A stretch of 64,000 bases of DNA, taken from positions 167,148,886 to 167,212,885 of the forward strand of contig JBAIZL010000005.1 of the NCBI GenBank assembly GCA_036971475.1. Reading direction: 5' to 3'. The translations under genes were made by a program, and so were the position numbers. Shown here one piece after another: positions 49,328 through 61,529 of this stretch (its first letter is position 1; each line of letters begins with the position of its first letter). Under the pieces are notes generated by a model that saw only the letters and a list, made by a program, of their open reading frames with translations, ran no database searches and had not been told where the DNA came from. Source of the DNA: Prosapia bicincta (Eukaryota; Arthropoda; Insecta; Hemiptera; Cercopidae).

Positions 49328-51977
49328 CTACTTACTTCCAATTAGTTAGTCTTCTTTCTAAATGTTTTTTTACTGTGTATGAATTTTAATCATTACAAAT
49401 TTGAAACTGCCCATTTTTAATTTTAACTAGATTTAAGGCACTTTTTTTTTTAAATCTCATAGTTTTTTGGATTCATAGTTTCTTCTATTTTCATTTTGTT
49501 GTACATTCTTCTTCCACAAGGTATGTTGATAAAATTTAATTGCACTTTCCTTATTAATATCATGACTTTTTTTATATCTAATTTTAAATTTTGTTCATGT
49601 TTGACCTAAATATACTGTTTCTCATTCACATTTATTCTCAACAACTTCTGAAAAAGAGAGGCCTTAAACATATTTTGTCCAGTTGTATACATGGTTTTGA
49701 AAACTGTTAATTTCTATTCAAGCCTGCATTAACAGAAGTTATACTCAAATTAATTGTCATACTTTTATTTTAAATAACTACAAATGTTTTCTTATTTTTT
49801 CACTAAGAAGATAAATTTTGGGCAGTTAAAATTTAGCAGTTTTGGGTCTTTACTATAATATTTTTCATTTCTGTTGATCTGATTTTTGAATAAAATATCT
49901 CATAAAGTGCTTTATAAATATTTTTATTCCAGTGTCCGTACAGTGTTCTTATGTGTGGCATAAATGTTCTTTTTAATGTTCATTATATGTTACTATGTGT
50001 TACTTTTACTTCAAAAGCATGACCATTAAATTATATTTTGATGTTTATTGCTACATCTTATTTCAAAATATGGATAATTTCTCGACAAAGTATTTATTCC
50101 TAAAGAACTTACACACTAAATTTTAAAACTTAGGTATTTGTGTGTGTGTTTGTAAAAAAATAATTTTTATTTACTAATTGTTTGGTAAACAAAAATACAT
50201 AAAAGAAGTCTTCTCTTATATTTTGTGCATTTTAAAAAATATTTTTTTATCAGTCAAATCCATTATCTCAAATTAAAACACTAAACAAATTTTCAATTTT
50301 AATACGTAATCAAAAGTATTACATAAAACTTAAGAAATTGGTCTTACATTTTGCATTTATAGTACTTTCAAAACTATAAAATTTTAATACAGAAACTTTG
50401 ATTTCATTCGTCTAGAAATTATGATGATGTATTTATTCGATTGGTCAACTTTCTTGTATGAAACACAACTATGACAACCAATGAAAGTAGGTTTATGATG
50501 ATATACAGGTAGAATTTTTAATTCTTTTTCATGTATTTATTATATTGGATTCAAAAATAGAAATTTATAGTTCTATATATATATATTTTTTTATTGCTTG
50601 ATCGTTTTCCATATTATTTATAAACATCTTTTATTTTATTTCAAAACAAACAAAAAACATAAAGAATATAATTTGTGAATGGCCCATTTTGATTATATAA
50701 TCTGTAATAAGTGTTGATTTGAAAAACAATCTACAATCCCATTTCATTTTTAAAAATTGTTTTAAGCAATACATAAAAGTGCAGTACATATCATTGTTTT
50801 TGTAAAAATATTTTATTTTCTTGGCATTAAAATAATAATTGGTGGATATAGTGGAAAAACATTTCAGACCTTTACTGCATTTCTTTTTCAAATATTTACA
50901 TTTATTATAATAATAGCTTAGGGTCGAATTTTTCCTTCTTCCCTCCTTGAATGTGTTCAGACCCTCACATCAGCTTCGGAACAGCCCGGGTCTGGACATT
51001 CCTCTCAACCACCAGCGTGGCAGAAGATCCGTACAAACCCAACACTAAGCTTGGCAACGATCTTCACAGTTGTGTTTGCAAGAGCTTCTATTATTGGTTT
51101 GTTTCAACTTAGAAAAGTAGAACTTTGGATTTTAAAAAGTCAACCGTGAAAAACAAAACTAATCGTGGATGGCAAATTTAAAAATATTTTATATCCCATG
51201 GTAAAATTATAACATCTTCTATTTGTATTTAAAAGTAGACAATGGTATTTCTGTAAATTTGTTCAAAGCACACACTTCAGTGCTTGTGATTTGCAGTCAT
51301 GTATATTATTTCTAGATTTACGTATTGGAATATATTTACATTGTGAACATGTGAGCACAAACCTCCTTTCCAGAACTATATTGGATTAATTCACAAGCTT
51401 TTCATGTAACAATTATGATATTTTAAAAAAAGGCAGTTTTAGCATTTTATCTAAAATAATGTAACAACTTTTTATTTTCAACTGGATGTTTTTTAGCATT
51501 CTTTGCCTCCAACATTTGAGTTTTAATGTTATAAATTATTTTTTACTTTGATATATGGGTATCATCTTGTTTTTACAAATAGTTTATAATGTTAGTTCCT
51601 AAATTTTTAAATACAATTCCATATCATTTTAAAACACTTCTAAAAATTTTAATCAGAGCCATTTTTTTCTTGGTCCAATGTTTTTTTAATAATAATTGGG
51701 ATTTCAAAAGAAATAGTTTATTATTTTAAAATTCATACATGTTTTGAATTTAGTTTTTGGATATTTTTTTGGAAAATTTTATTGATTATGGTCCATATGT
51801 CAGTATCTTAAACCTGAGTAGAATGTATACTACACGTGAAGAAGGATATGACTAAAGGTATAGAAAAAGGACATAATATTCACCTATTTCTGACTTTATG
51901 AGAAATTAAGATTCAGGTGGGTTGGATAACTTACCTGGTATAAATGTTTTCATCTATCAGGGTCAATGTAATGTATC
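49328..51977. other. turtle intron 2, AT-rich; one GC-richer island
   Basis: Mostly unstructured AT-rich intron. A GC-richer island at about 50,935-51,075 (GGAACAGCCCGGGTCTGG) stands out. It is open in one plus-strand frame for about 60 codons but lacks a good donor, and I do not recognise a protein. No other feature was seen. Confidence 0.5.
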
Positions 51978-52655
51978 TACTTGCTATAATGGGAGTATTT
52001 CTAGAAGCTTACATTGCTGAAGGATTGTATTAACATTTATAGCTGCAAGCTTTTTTATCTAGCAAGTACAAATCTCTTGTGCAAGCTGCTAATAACTTGC
52101 TATATTGGGAGTATTACAGAAGCTTACATAACTGCAGGGTGTGATATTAACATTTATAGCTGCAAGCTTTTTTATCTAGCAAAGTACAAATCTCTTGTGC
52201 AAGCTACTAGAAGCTTACATTGCTGAAGGATGATATTAACATTTATAGCTACAAGCTTTGTATCTAGCAAAGTACAAATCTCTTGTGCAAGCTGCTAATA
52301 ACTTGCTATAATGGGAATATTACAGAAGCTTACATAACTGCAGGATGGTATTAACATTTATAGCTACAAGCTTTGTATCTAGCAAAGTACAAATCTCTTG
52401 TGCAAGCTGCTAACTACTTGATATAATGGTAGTATTACAGAAGCTTACATAACTGCAGGGTGGTATTAACATTTATAGCTATAAGCTTTGTATCTAGCAA
52501 AGTACAAATCTCTTGTGCAAGCTGCTAACTACTTGATATAATGGGAGTATTACAGAAGCTTACATAACTGCAAGATGGTATTAACATTTATAGCTACAAG
52601 CTTTGTATCTAGCAAAGTACAAATCTCTTGTGCAAGCTGCTAACTACTTGCCATT
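51978..52655. repeat. Roughly 116-bp tandem array in turtle intron, about 6 copies
   Basis: Units containing AGAAGCTTACAT, GGTATTAACATTTATAGCT and AGTACAAATCTCTTGTGCAA recur near 52,003, 52,121, 52,207, 52,328, 52,442 and 52,557. The spacing is 86-121 bp, and the later units are the more uniform. Open frames across it are not coding. Confidence 0.92.
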
Positions 52656-55026
52656 GAACATCAAATCTTTTTCATATATCTTATGTGTATATGAATATAT
52701 TGTTTTGTATAATTTAGATGCATGCAGCATAATAAATACAAGCATCTTATTACATGTTGCTGTTACTTGTACACTTTTTATTATGATGGCATTCTTAGTG
52801 ATTCATAAATCACTTTCATTATTCCTTAGTAATTTCTAAACTCTTTTGCAATTAGGTCAAGAAATATTGAAAGATTTCTCCATTGAAGATCACATTTCAA
52901 AAGTTACTTTTTTAATCACTTGTCTTTATTTTTCCTAGGAGAAAAAGTAACATCCAACACTTAAAAATTGCTAATAATACTTCAGTTCCACATACTGATT
53001 TTTTCAGTACATTCACTTGATACTAACAATATGTAACCAGTTATCTAAATACCTGTGTCAAACGCATTTTACTTTGTAGAACAAAAAATAATCCGAAATT
53101 AGAAGTTTGGTAATTTTTTTTCTATTACACTTTTGAAATATATTAATATTAATTGCTTTAAAGTTTTATTTAATTATTTCTTCTGTCATAATCACTTTCA
53201 TATTATTTTTTAAACTTTCTTTATTTTGTCATTCAGTCTTTTATTTCAGACATAACAATAGGGTTTTGTGTAGTACTGTTAGAATCTTCAGAATAGGCTC
53301 CATATTTTATAAATGTTTGATATTACATAAAATAAAACCTACACACAATATATTTTAGAATTTAAAGTGAATGGTTTTGCTTTAAAGGTTTAAAAATATA
53401 TATTTTTAAACACTTTGACTAGGTTCCATTGTGTTTTTTTAATCTCAAAATAATTTGATTATTTTTGTTTTCAAGTGTTGATAAGTATATACCTAAAATA
53501 GCCTGTTTCATGAATCTTTATAAAAAAAGCAATATGGTAATATAAATGGTTGATTAGACTGTTTATTTATGACATCAAAAATCAGATTTAAAAAAAATAA
53601 ATTTCTAATTTATGTTGTAGTCCAGCAGTGGAGAACAACTTTTTCCAGAAGTTTGACTTTTAAATGGGTTACATCCTAAATAGATGTATAAAATGACCAT
53701 TGGCTATCATATTGGTTTTAGCAGTTTAAAAGCTTATGAAAATTCTGAAATTGGTTTAGTTTTAGAGTTATTACTGATTTACTGTATCAAATTTTAAGTT
53801 AAAAAGATTGTAATTAGCTCAAAAAGTAATTTAGTTATAAACAATATAGACCTGGATGTTGAGTTTTTTAAAAATTATGTTGGGTTTACAAATGGCCACA
53901 CTGAAACATACGTCCCAGAGAATTGATGTATCTTCACTACTTTAGTTTTTAACTTTAATAATATTTTCAATTAATAATAATTGTAAGCATGTAAACTTAA
54001 CACAATAAAGACCAACTGAACTTAAAATTTGATTAAATTTATGAAAAATTTACTGATTTGTAACGTTTTTAATTGTGCTAACCAATCTTTATCAATGGCT
54101 GACTGATGTATATCGCTTTGTAGGATTGAAAATATGTTTTATTTACGTTTTCAGAAATTTAAACTAAATCTTAAATTCAGGAAGTTATGTTTTATATTCA
54201 AATCTAAATGTTTTTCCGGTCATTGTGTGCAACGAATTCCATGAACTGAGTCATGGTTTGAAGTTAATTTAAGGTGCATTTGGAATGTTCGCAATAAAAG
54301 GTTTGTATTAGTTAGGAAAGCAGTAATGTCCTGAATATAGGTGGGTATATACATGTTTAGTTTTACATAAGGAAGATGTTATAATCTCTACCATGTACGG
54401 TCGTTTCCCAGCGGGAGAGATAAGCACAACAGACAACACACACTACAACTCTTGTCAACTTATGGTTAATTCTTTATTGGGTTTCGCTATGTTATATGTT
54501 GGTAGCATGTGTGTTGTGTTTGTTGTTAGTTGTAGTTGAACTTGACTATTTAGAAAGAACATATTCTAACGATATACAACATGAAGTTTCTACTGTAGTG
54601 ATCATTCTGATAAAACATATGATCCAAAATCTGTTTTATCTAAGAGAAAGAATTATTGTATAATTATTACACTATTTCATTTATACGAGTACATAACATC
54701 ACTTGTAAAGTGCATTATAAATCTTCATACAAATTAATTTTGCATATAAATTAGTTTGTATAAATTATACCCAAAATTTAAGTTTAAAGTGCCATTTTGA
54801 CCAGGAAATTTGGTCAAAGTCTGTACATTTCTAAGGAAATTAATATCAGTAACAATATGAATAATTTCGGTTATATCTATTATGTTCATTACAGAATATC
54901 CTAAAATTTTGCATTTAACATTTAAAAGATATTTATATTTAGTTGTTTCTTTTTTTACTCTCTATGCAGTTTGTTCAATTTTATAAAGCTTCATATATAT
55001 TTAATGATTTTTATTTTTTATATAGG
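52656..55026. other. turtle intron 2, AT-rich, nothing recognised
   Basis: No repeat array, coding relic or RNA gene could be identified. Confidence 0.5.
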
Positions 55027-55740
55027 CTATAGACAGATCACAGATAAATTTTCTTTTTTGAACACTCAACATTTTAAATTTCTTTCCAAAATTCCTTTTC
55101 AAGAGTCAGTTTTAATTAAACAGCTATACAACATAACTTACGATTTATAAAATACATAACATTATATAAAACATAATAAAAATCAACAAATTACAAAACT
55201 CTTAATAAATATCCATTTACAAGTCAAAACTTTTTCTATCACAATAAAACAGACAAATCACAGATACATACACTAACACATCTACTATTAATAACAGAGT
55301 CAATATTTTAAATTTTAAAAACCACACAATCATTCTAATATTGTACATTATCTCGAGTGATCAAAAACCGTACAAAAATGTTAAATTTCACTTATAATTT
55401 CTACATTGTAGGTTTTTTGGTCACTCGAGGTAATGTATATAAATTAGAATGATTGTGTGGTTTTAAAAATTTAAAATGTTGACTGTTATTAATAGTAGAT
55501 GTTAATGTATGTATCTGTTATTTGTCTGTTTTATTTTGATAGAAAAACTTTTGACTTGTAAATGGATATTTATTAAGAGTTTTGTAATTTGTTGATTTTT
55601 ATTATGTTTTATAAAATGCTATGTATTTTATAAATCGTAAGTTGTTGTATAGTTGTTTAATTAAAACTGAGCTCTTGAAAAGGAATTTTGGAAAGAAATT
55701 CGAAACGTTGAGTGTTTATAAAAGCAAAACTGTCTATAAT
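55027..55740. repeat. Fold-back element, about 710 bp, with hammerhead-like module
   Basis: Arms at about 55,027-55,369 and 55,411-55,740 pair around a 41-bp loop, with modest divergence and a few indels. The right arm on the plus strand reads TTGAAAA (55,675-55,681), a perfect GAATTT/AAATTC hairpin, GAAA (55,702-55,705), then CGTTGAG. The left arm has the same layout with GAAA changed. It is non-coding and probably a PLE tail pair; the inference rests on similarity of layout to the PLE-linked fold-backs. Confidence 0.82.
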
Positions 55741-56346
55741 CTGTCATTAGCTTATATAAAAGATTAATAGTTATTAACAGACATTAAATAAAAATATTAG
55801 TTAATGATTTAAAATTATTGTATGACCATGTGCTTTTCTGTTCTCCTTTACAAGGAAATTGATAATGCAAGTAACAAAACATACTCAACTTAATTTAACT
55901 TTTTCGTATTTGTTTCTTTGTAGAAATACCTTATTGGTAACATTCATATTACTTTATATGTCATTATTTTCTGATTTGATATATATTTTATCTCTAATTA
56001 ATTATTATGAATAATGTTTTATTTTGCATAATTTAAATTAAAAGAGTAATCTAAATATGGATTTCAGTTACTATTACATGAAATCATTTTTAGTCATTTG
56101 GAAAATGGATTATTTAATGTTTTTTTTTTATAATTTACATAAATTACAGTAAAGTTTTGAGATATTAATAATGTGTTTATTTATTGATTTATTTAGAACC
56201 AAATATTGATATTCTAAAGCAAAGCCTGACTTAATGAATATGTTCTTTTTAAAAGTAGAAAAATAAATAATTAAGAATTAGACATTAGTGAGAATGACAT
56301 TTAGGTGAGTAGAACACCTAAATGAATGCTTGAAGTTGCTTTATAC

Positions 56347-56419
<73 letters not shown>

Positions 56420-58279
56420 TGCTGTTTGGAATGTTTTGTTGTTTTGTAGTATATAATATTCAGTATTTCTGTTTTAAAAAACAACAAACAATAATAACAA
56501 ATTATTAGAAACATACACTTAAAAATACATATAAAAACTTTCCTCTAATAGGAGTTGTATTCATTGTATATGGGAACAGGTTTTAAGGAGCTATGTCCCA
56601 TTTACAATTTAAACTGTCACTCTGTAACACAGCAGCCCTCACATTCTAAATTCCAATTGCTACTTTTTGGAAAATTATATATTTTTAAAGTGTACTCAGA
56701 GACAGAAACAAATAATATATTAAAACTCCAAATAAAATGTTTAAACACAACACAAAACAGTACAGAGAGGAAATACTTATCTTTATAATGCCAAAAGCTT
56801 AAGTGTGTGTGTTTGTTTTTGTTTTTTTATTGGAATGTATAATGGATTTTAAAATTATTTAAATTCGATCCTTGCATTTGTAATTTTTTTATTTGTGTTT
56901 ATTTTATTACCTTTTGGTTGTTTATTTGTATATCAAAATTTTGTTTGCCGCTAAACTTAACTATTCTCCCATCACGTGGGATATTTTTTTATTAATGTGT
57001 GTGTGTGCTTTTTATTATAAATTTGAATCACATTCATCATCTATTAAACTTTAGCAAATATTAACCTTAATAATACTAAAAAAATTATGTATGCTAAAAT
57101 ATATTAATTTAAACATGGTTTAATACAGTATTATTTAATACACAAATCTGAATTTTTAAAAGTCAGAGAGCTACTTACAGATTATTCGAAACAGCTTATT
57201 CAAAAGTTTAATTTAAAATGCCCATAAATAACTTTATGATTAATTATTAAATACAAAATTAATAAACATTAAAAATGTTACCATAAAATAACAAAAATTG
57301 TAAATTATAATAGTACTTTACCTTTTAAAATGTATTTTATTTTGATAAAAAATTCAAAACACACTTAATTTTAAAATCATAATTTTAAGGTTTGAAGAAC
57401 TAACTACCATATTCTTGTCTTCACATGTCTTTAAAACTTTATGGTTTGAGTTCGTGTAAGAATATCCCCTTAATTTTTGTTTTGTTTATTGATACAATTA
57501 AAATTATCCCTGTAACCTCTGATTTCTATTTAAACTATCTCGTATTTGATAGAAATAAAATCTACAACTATAAAAATATTTCAGTATTAATCTTTATTGT
57601 TTTGCATACTTAATTTTTATATGGGTAAATAATGAAATTATTATAACTAAACTCAGTAAAGTGTATTTAAATTTTTGAATGTAATAATTTTATTTCTATT
57701 TAATACATTTATCAATAAATTTAAAGTTTAATATTTTAACTGTGCCATAAAGCGCAGACAAATTCTTCTTCAGTCCTTTGCATGAGTTCCTTCTCTAACT
57801 AATGAGCACTTTTACGCTTATGGCCATCTTTTATATTTTTCACAAATATCAAACTAAAAATTTTGAACAAACACACAAAACCAAATCCAGTTACTGTTAC
57901 AACAAGCATGTGTATTAATAATAGGATAAAATTAAATAGACTTAATGTGTAAAAATGTATTCTGTGTTTTGTAAATTGAGAAAGTGGGCTATTGCGGACA
58001 TATTGTGCTTAAAGTTAGCTGACCTAAAACATAATGGTATGCAACCTTTCCCACCTATCCAATCAATATCTTTAGCTCAGTTCACAAAATAAATAGCTTA
58101 GGTCAGTTGCATGACTTCAGCTCGTGAAATATTGTTCTGGTGTGTATTATATTTTTGAAGATTGATACAATGTTAGGTTTCTTTTTCAGTAGTGATTATG
58201 AATCATTACATTATTGGTTTTAATCTTCAACTTGAGCTACTAATTGATCACTACTATTGCTACTACTTGAGCTTCTCAT
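55741..58279. other. turtle intron 2, AT-rich with (TA)n
   Basis: (TA)n at 56,348-56,415. No other supported feature; short open frames lack motifs. Confidence 0.5.
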
Positions 58280-58460
58280 TCACTCTAACCAATTATCAAT
58301 ATGTAAACACTTGTCTATAGTAGCACTTAATTTCTGTCTCAGTGAGAATGGTTGTTTCAGGAGATATGTTTGCAACTCAGTTTGTAACTCACTTAAGGTT
58401 ACAGTAGACAATGGGATGCATTTCCTGAAATTATTGCCTTTAATTTTAAAAAAAAGATGC
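58280..58460. repeat. Decayed copy of the 43,222 fold-back family
   Basis: It shares CTATAGTAGCACTTA, then G[T/A]TTCAGGAGATATGTTTGC and AACTCAG...GTAAC, with the left arm at 43,222-43,326. A weak inverted partner follows (GGTTACAGTAGACAATGGGA). Much more diverged than the 43-kb copy. Confidence 0.6.
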
Positions 58461-61297
58461 AAGTATTATAAACAGGTTTTAAAATATTGATATATTTTTT
58501 TCAGCCAAACTTTTTAATTACTACAAATTGTTAAATGTCTAGCTTTTTATCTCAGTAATGTTTTCTAGATTATTTTAAAAAAACTATTACCCACCATAAA
58601 AACACCCACACATGTACAGTGTTTCAAACTGGTTTATTGAATCGATCCAGCGATATCTATCAACAATGATTGACTGTCAATCAGTGATGATTAATCCCTC
58701 TGTAATGTTACTACCTAATTTAAACAACAATAAAGTAAACCTATAAATAAATTATATAAATTTTGAATGCTTGAATTTAATCACTCGTCAATTTCATCTG
58801 CCTAATTTGTATAAACAGATTAATAGATATTTCTAAAGGTTTGTGTACAGTTACCCCTGGTTTTTTAAAAAACCAGTAAATTTGGAAAATTTTGATGATC
58901 AGGAGAATGTTAAGCAATTTTGCATTAACATACAACTATTATTTGTCTGTCTATATCAAACGCAATTTATTAAAACTACAGTTATCTGGATCACTAGTTT
59001 CCCAGAAGAATGCCCAGCAAAATTTATTTTTTACAGAAAAATAATAATAATAATACAGGTATACACTCATTATTGTATAAACAGTGTGTATCACACTATG
59101 TAGCCCATTCTTGAGCATTCTTCCTAATCACACATTTTGTTTCAGCTCATTGTTAGTGTGTCGACAGTTGTGGTGAATCAATTATTTGTGCTGTTTAATT
59201 TTATTTTAGTATGCTATAAGGGCAATATTGTGCAATAATATTTATCAAGAGAAAGCTGATGTTGTCTATGAGTGATAAATAATAAAGTTCTCATTATTCC
59301 AACAGTCTAATGCTGGAACATCAACTATGTCTATATGTAGAAAAGATCATTAGTTTTGGAATTATTATCAGTTTTTGAAAAAAAAGATGAAAGCTCATCT
59401 AGAAAAATTATTAGGTTTCCTGATAAATATTTGGTAAATACATAGAGTATTCAAATGATTTCTTCTCCAATTATTGATGAGAAATCCACCTTATGACCAA
59501 ATAATATATGAAAAAGGAACATTTTTTTTAGATCAGATTGATAGTTTCCTTCATAATTTTAAAGCTAGGCATGGCTCAAAGAGCTGGATTTATGTGCCAA
59601 AATACTATCTGCTTGTAAAAAAACTAAAGATAATTTTGTCAATAGCTTAAATCAATAATATAAGAAAATGTAAATGAAACACATCTTAAATGCAGGGTAA
59701 CGCCTCATAAAAAAACATTGCCCAAATGCCCGAAAAAAAGGAGTCATTTCTTCAGTTTGTAAAGTCAGTAAGGGCTTACTGTCCTTACAATTGAGTACAG
59801 TTATTGTGCTCAACTGTGCAAATTAAACTGAAGTCACAAGTCTCCTAAAACTTTTAAATATGTGTCCGAGTTCTGAAATTACAAACCATGTATAAATAAC
59901 ACAATATTTTCATAACAATTCCAAAAGTGTCCAAAAGTGTACATCTCATTGTAGAACATTTAAATATGTTGCATGTTTTGGACAGTGGCCCAACACTCAA
60001 ACCGGTAGAATTTATTGAAAAGGAAAAATTTTAAGCGCTAATCACTCCTAACATTTCGAGTTTGAGTATAAAATTTGCATTTTGTGCTACTTTTTCTACA
60101 TTGATAATGTATTTTGTTGCATAACCAATTAAAAATAATTCTTCATTTGTCTATATCGAGCCTTCATTTCTGTATCATCTCTAAAAGTAGGCACATTGTG
60201 AAAAATCATGGTTTCAGTTAAACGTTTATTTATAAAATTTAATACAAAACATTTTGTATCCAAATATTTTAAATATCTTGCAATACAGTAAATCAATTAG
60301 ACAAAATTATTAATTCAAGTAAAATAAAAGAGAATATTCTACATACATAAAATATTTATGTCTTTAGCCTCGTGTGTGAAATGGGGGTATTACATAATAT
60401 GTTTTATCCAGAGCAAACCTTTAATTGTCAATAAACCTCTCATATTCAAACAACAATAAATTCACCTTAACATTGTATATCTTCAAAAATAAGTTAATGT
60501 TTTGTTTGATGTTAATGTTTTGTTATGAGCTTTTTATTATGTGTTTTAATTTCATTCATCCTGCTCACATTTTGAAATAACCTGTTGAATTGTGGTTTGA
60601 ATTATAAATAAATATTTTAAAATAATATTTTTTTCAGAACAGAAAGCAATTTTACTGTCACAAATTTATAAAAAGCAAAATTTTCTGTACTTTCTTTTTT
60701 AATTTTGATTAAATAAAAATCTATAAAAAATCATTTTAGAGCCATCATTGGTTTTTTAAACATTTTTATTGGTTTTTAAATAATTGAAAATAAAAGTCAT
60801 TATATAAAACAATTTTTCTGATGATAAGTTGCATCATATTTATTACTAAATTTAGCTCATGTTTTAAGAAAATTTTAGTAATGGGTTATAGACTTGTTTA
60901 CAATTTTAATAGCTAAAGCCTGAAAATTGTTGAAAAGTTGGCTAAATTTATTAAAATTAACTAATATATACTAAAGTGAAAATATTCTTAATAATATTGA
61001 CCCTCTGACAAAAGCCTTAAAACTAAAATCAGTTCATTAAAAAATGTGTTAATACTCTTTATTTTTTAAAAAAGAAAAACAGACCGATTTACTTTGTCAT
61101 ATCATAAAAATAATTATTACAAAATCTAACTTCTTGACTCTTATTTAATGTATATGTATGGGAGCCTTGTTTTCCTTTTCTGTTCTGGTAGTGTGAGCAG
61201 GTAAACTACAGTTGTTTTTATGTTTAATTTTTGTGACGTATTGTTATTGCTGTATCTGTTCAACGTGATGTGAATTGTTTTACTGCCTCGGGACAAG
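58461..61297. other. turtle intron 2, distal part, nothing recognised
   Basis: AT-rich sequence without supported features. Ends at the acceptor CGGGACAAG before 61,298. Confidence 0.5.
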
Positions 61298-61529
61298 GGC
61301 CTGGAGATTCCCATCTACATCTGGTATGACAGTTATCCCACACACTCTGGTGAAGGCTATGAAGGACGTGTATCCCGTGTCTCGCCGGACTCTCCATTTG
61401 GCCTTGCATCGCTTAACTTGACCAATATCCGGGAGAGCGACCAAGGATGGTACGAGTGCAAAGTTGTCTTCCTCAATCGCTCACCCAACTCCCATAAAAA
61501 TGGCACTTGGTTCCATCTGGATGTACATG
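61298..61529 (+). CDS. tutl: turtle exon encoding second half of Ig V domain
   Basis: In phase 0 after a GGGACAAG acceptor, it encodes residues 82-158. It begins G-L-E-I-P-I-Y-I-W-Y and includes G-R-V-S-R-V and L-N-L-T-N-I-R-E-S, then D-Q-G-W-Y-E-C, which supplies the F-strand Cys135 that pairs with Cys58. It ends N-G-T-W-F-H-L-D-V-H. Potential N-glycosylation sites are N121-L-T, N141-R-S and N149-G-T. The donor is G|GTCAGT at 61,530, leaving a one-base phase. Later Ig and fibronectin III domains, the membrane segment and the tail must lie beyond the window. The match to insect Turtle Ig1 is clear over the whole exon. Confidence 0.93.

Noticed and set aside
50994..51070. Alternative turtle exon in the GC-richer island
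   Set aside because: No donor site at its right end and no immunoglobulin or other recognisable motif in the translation.
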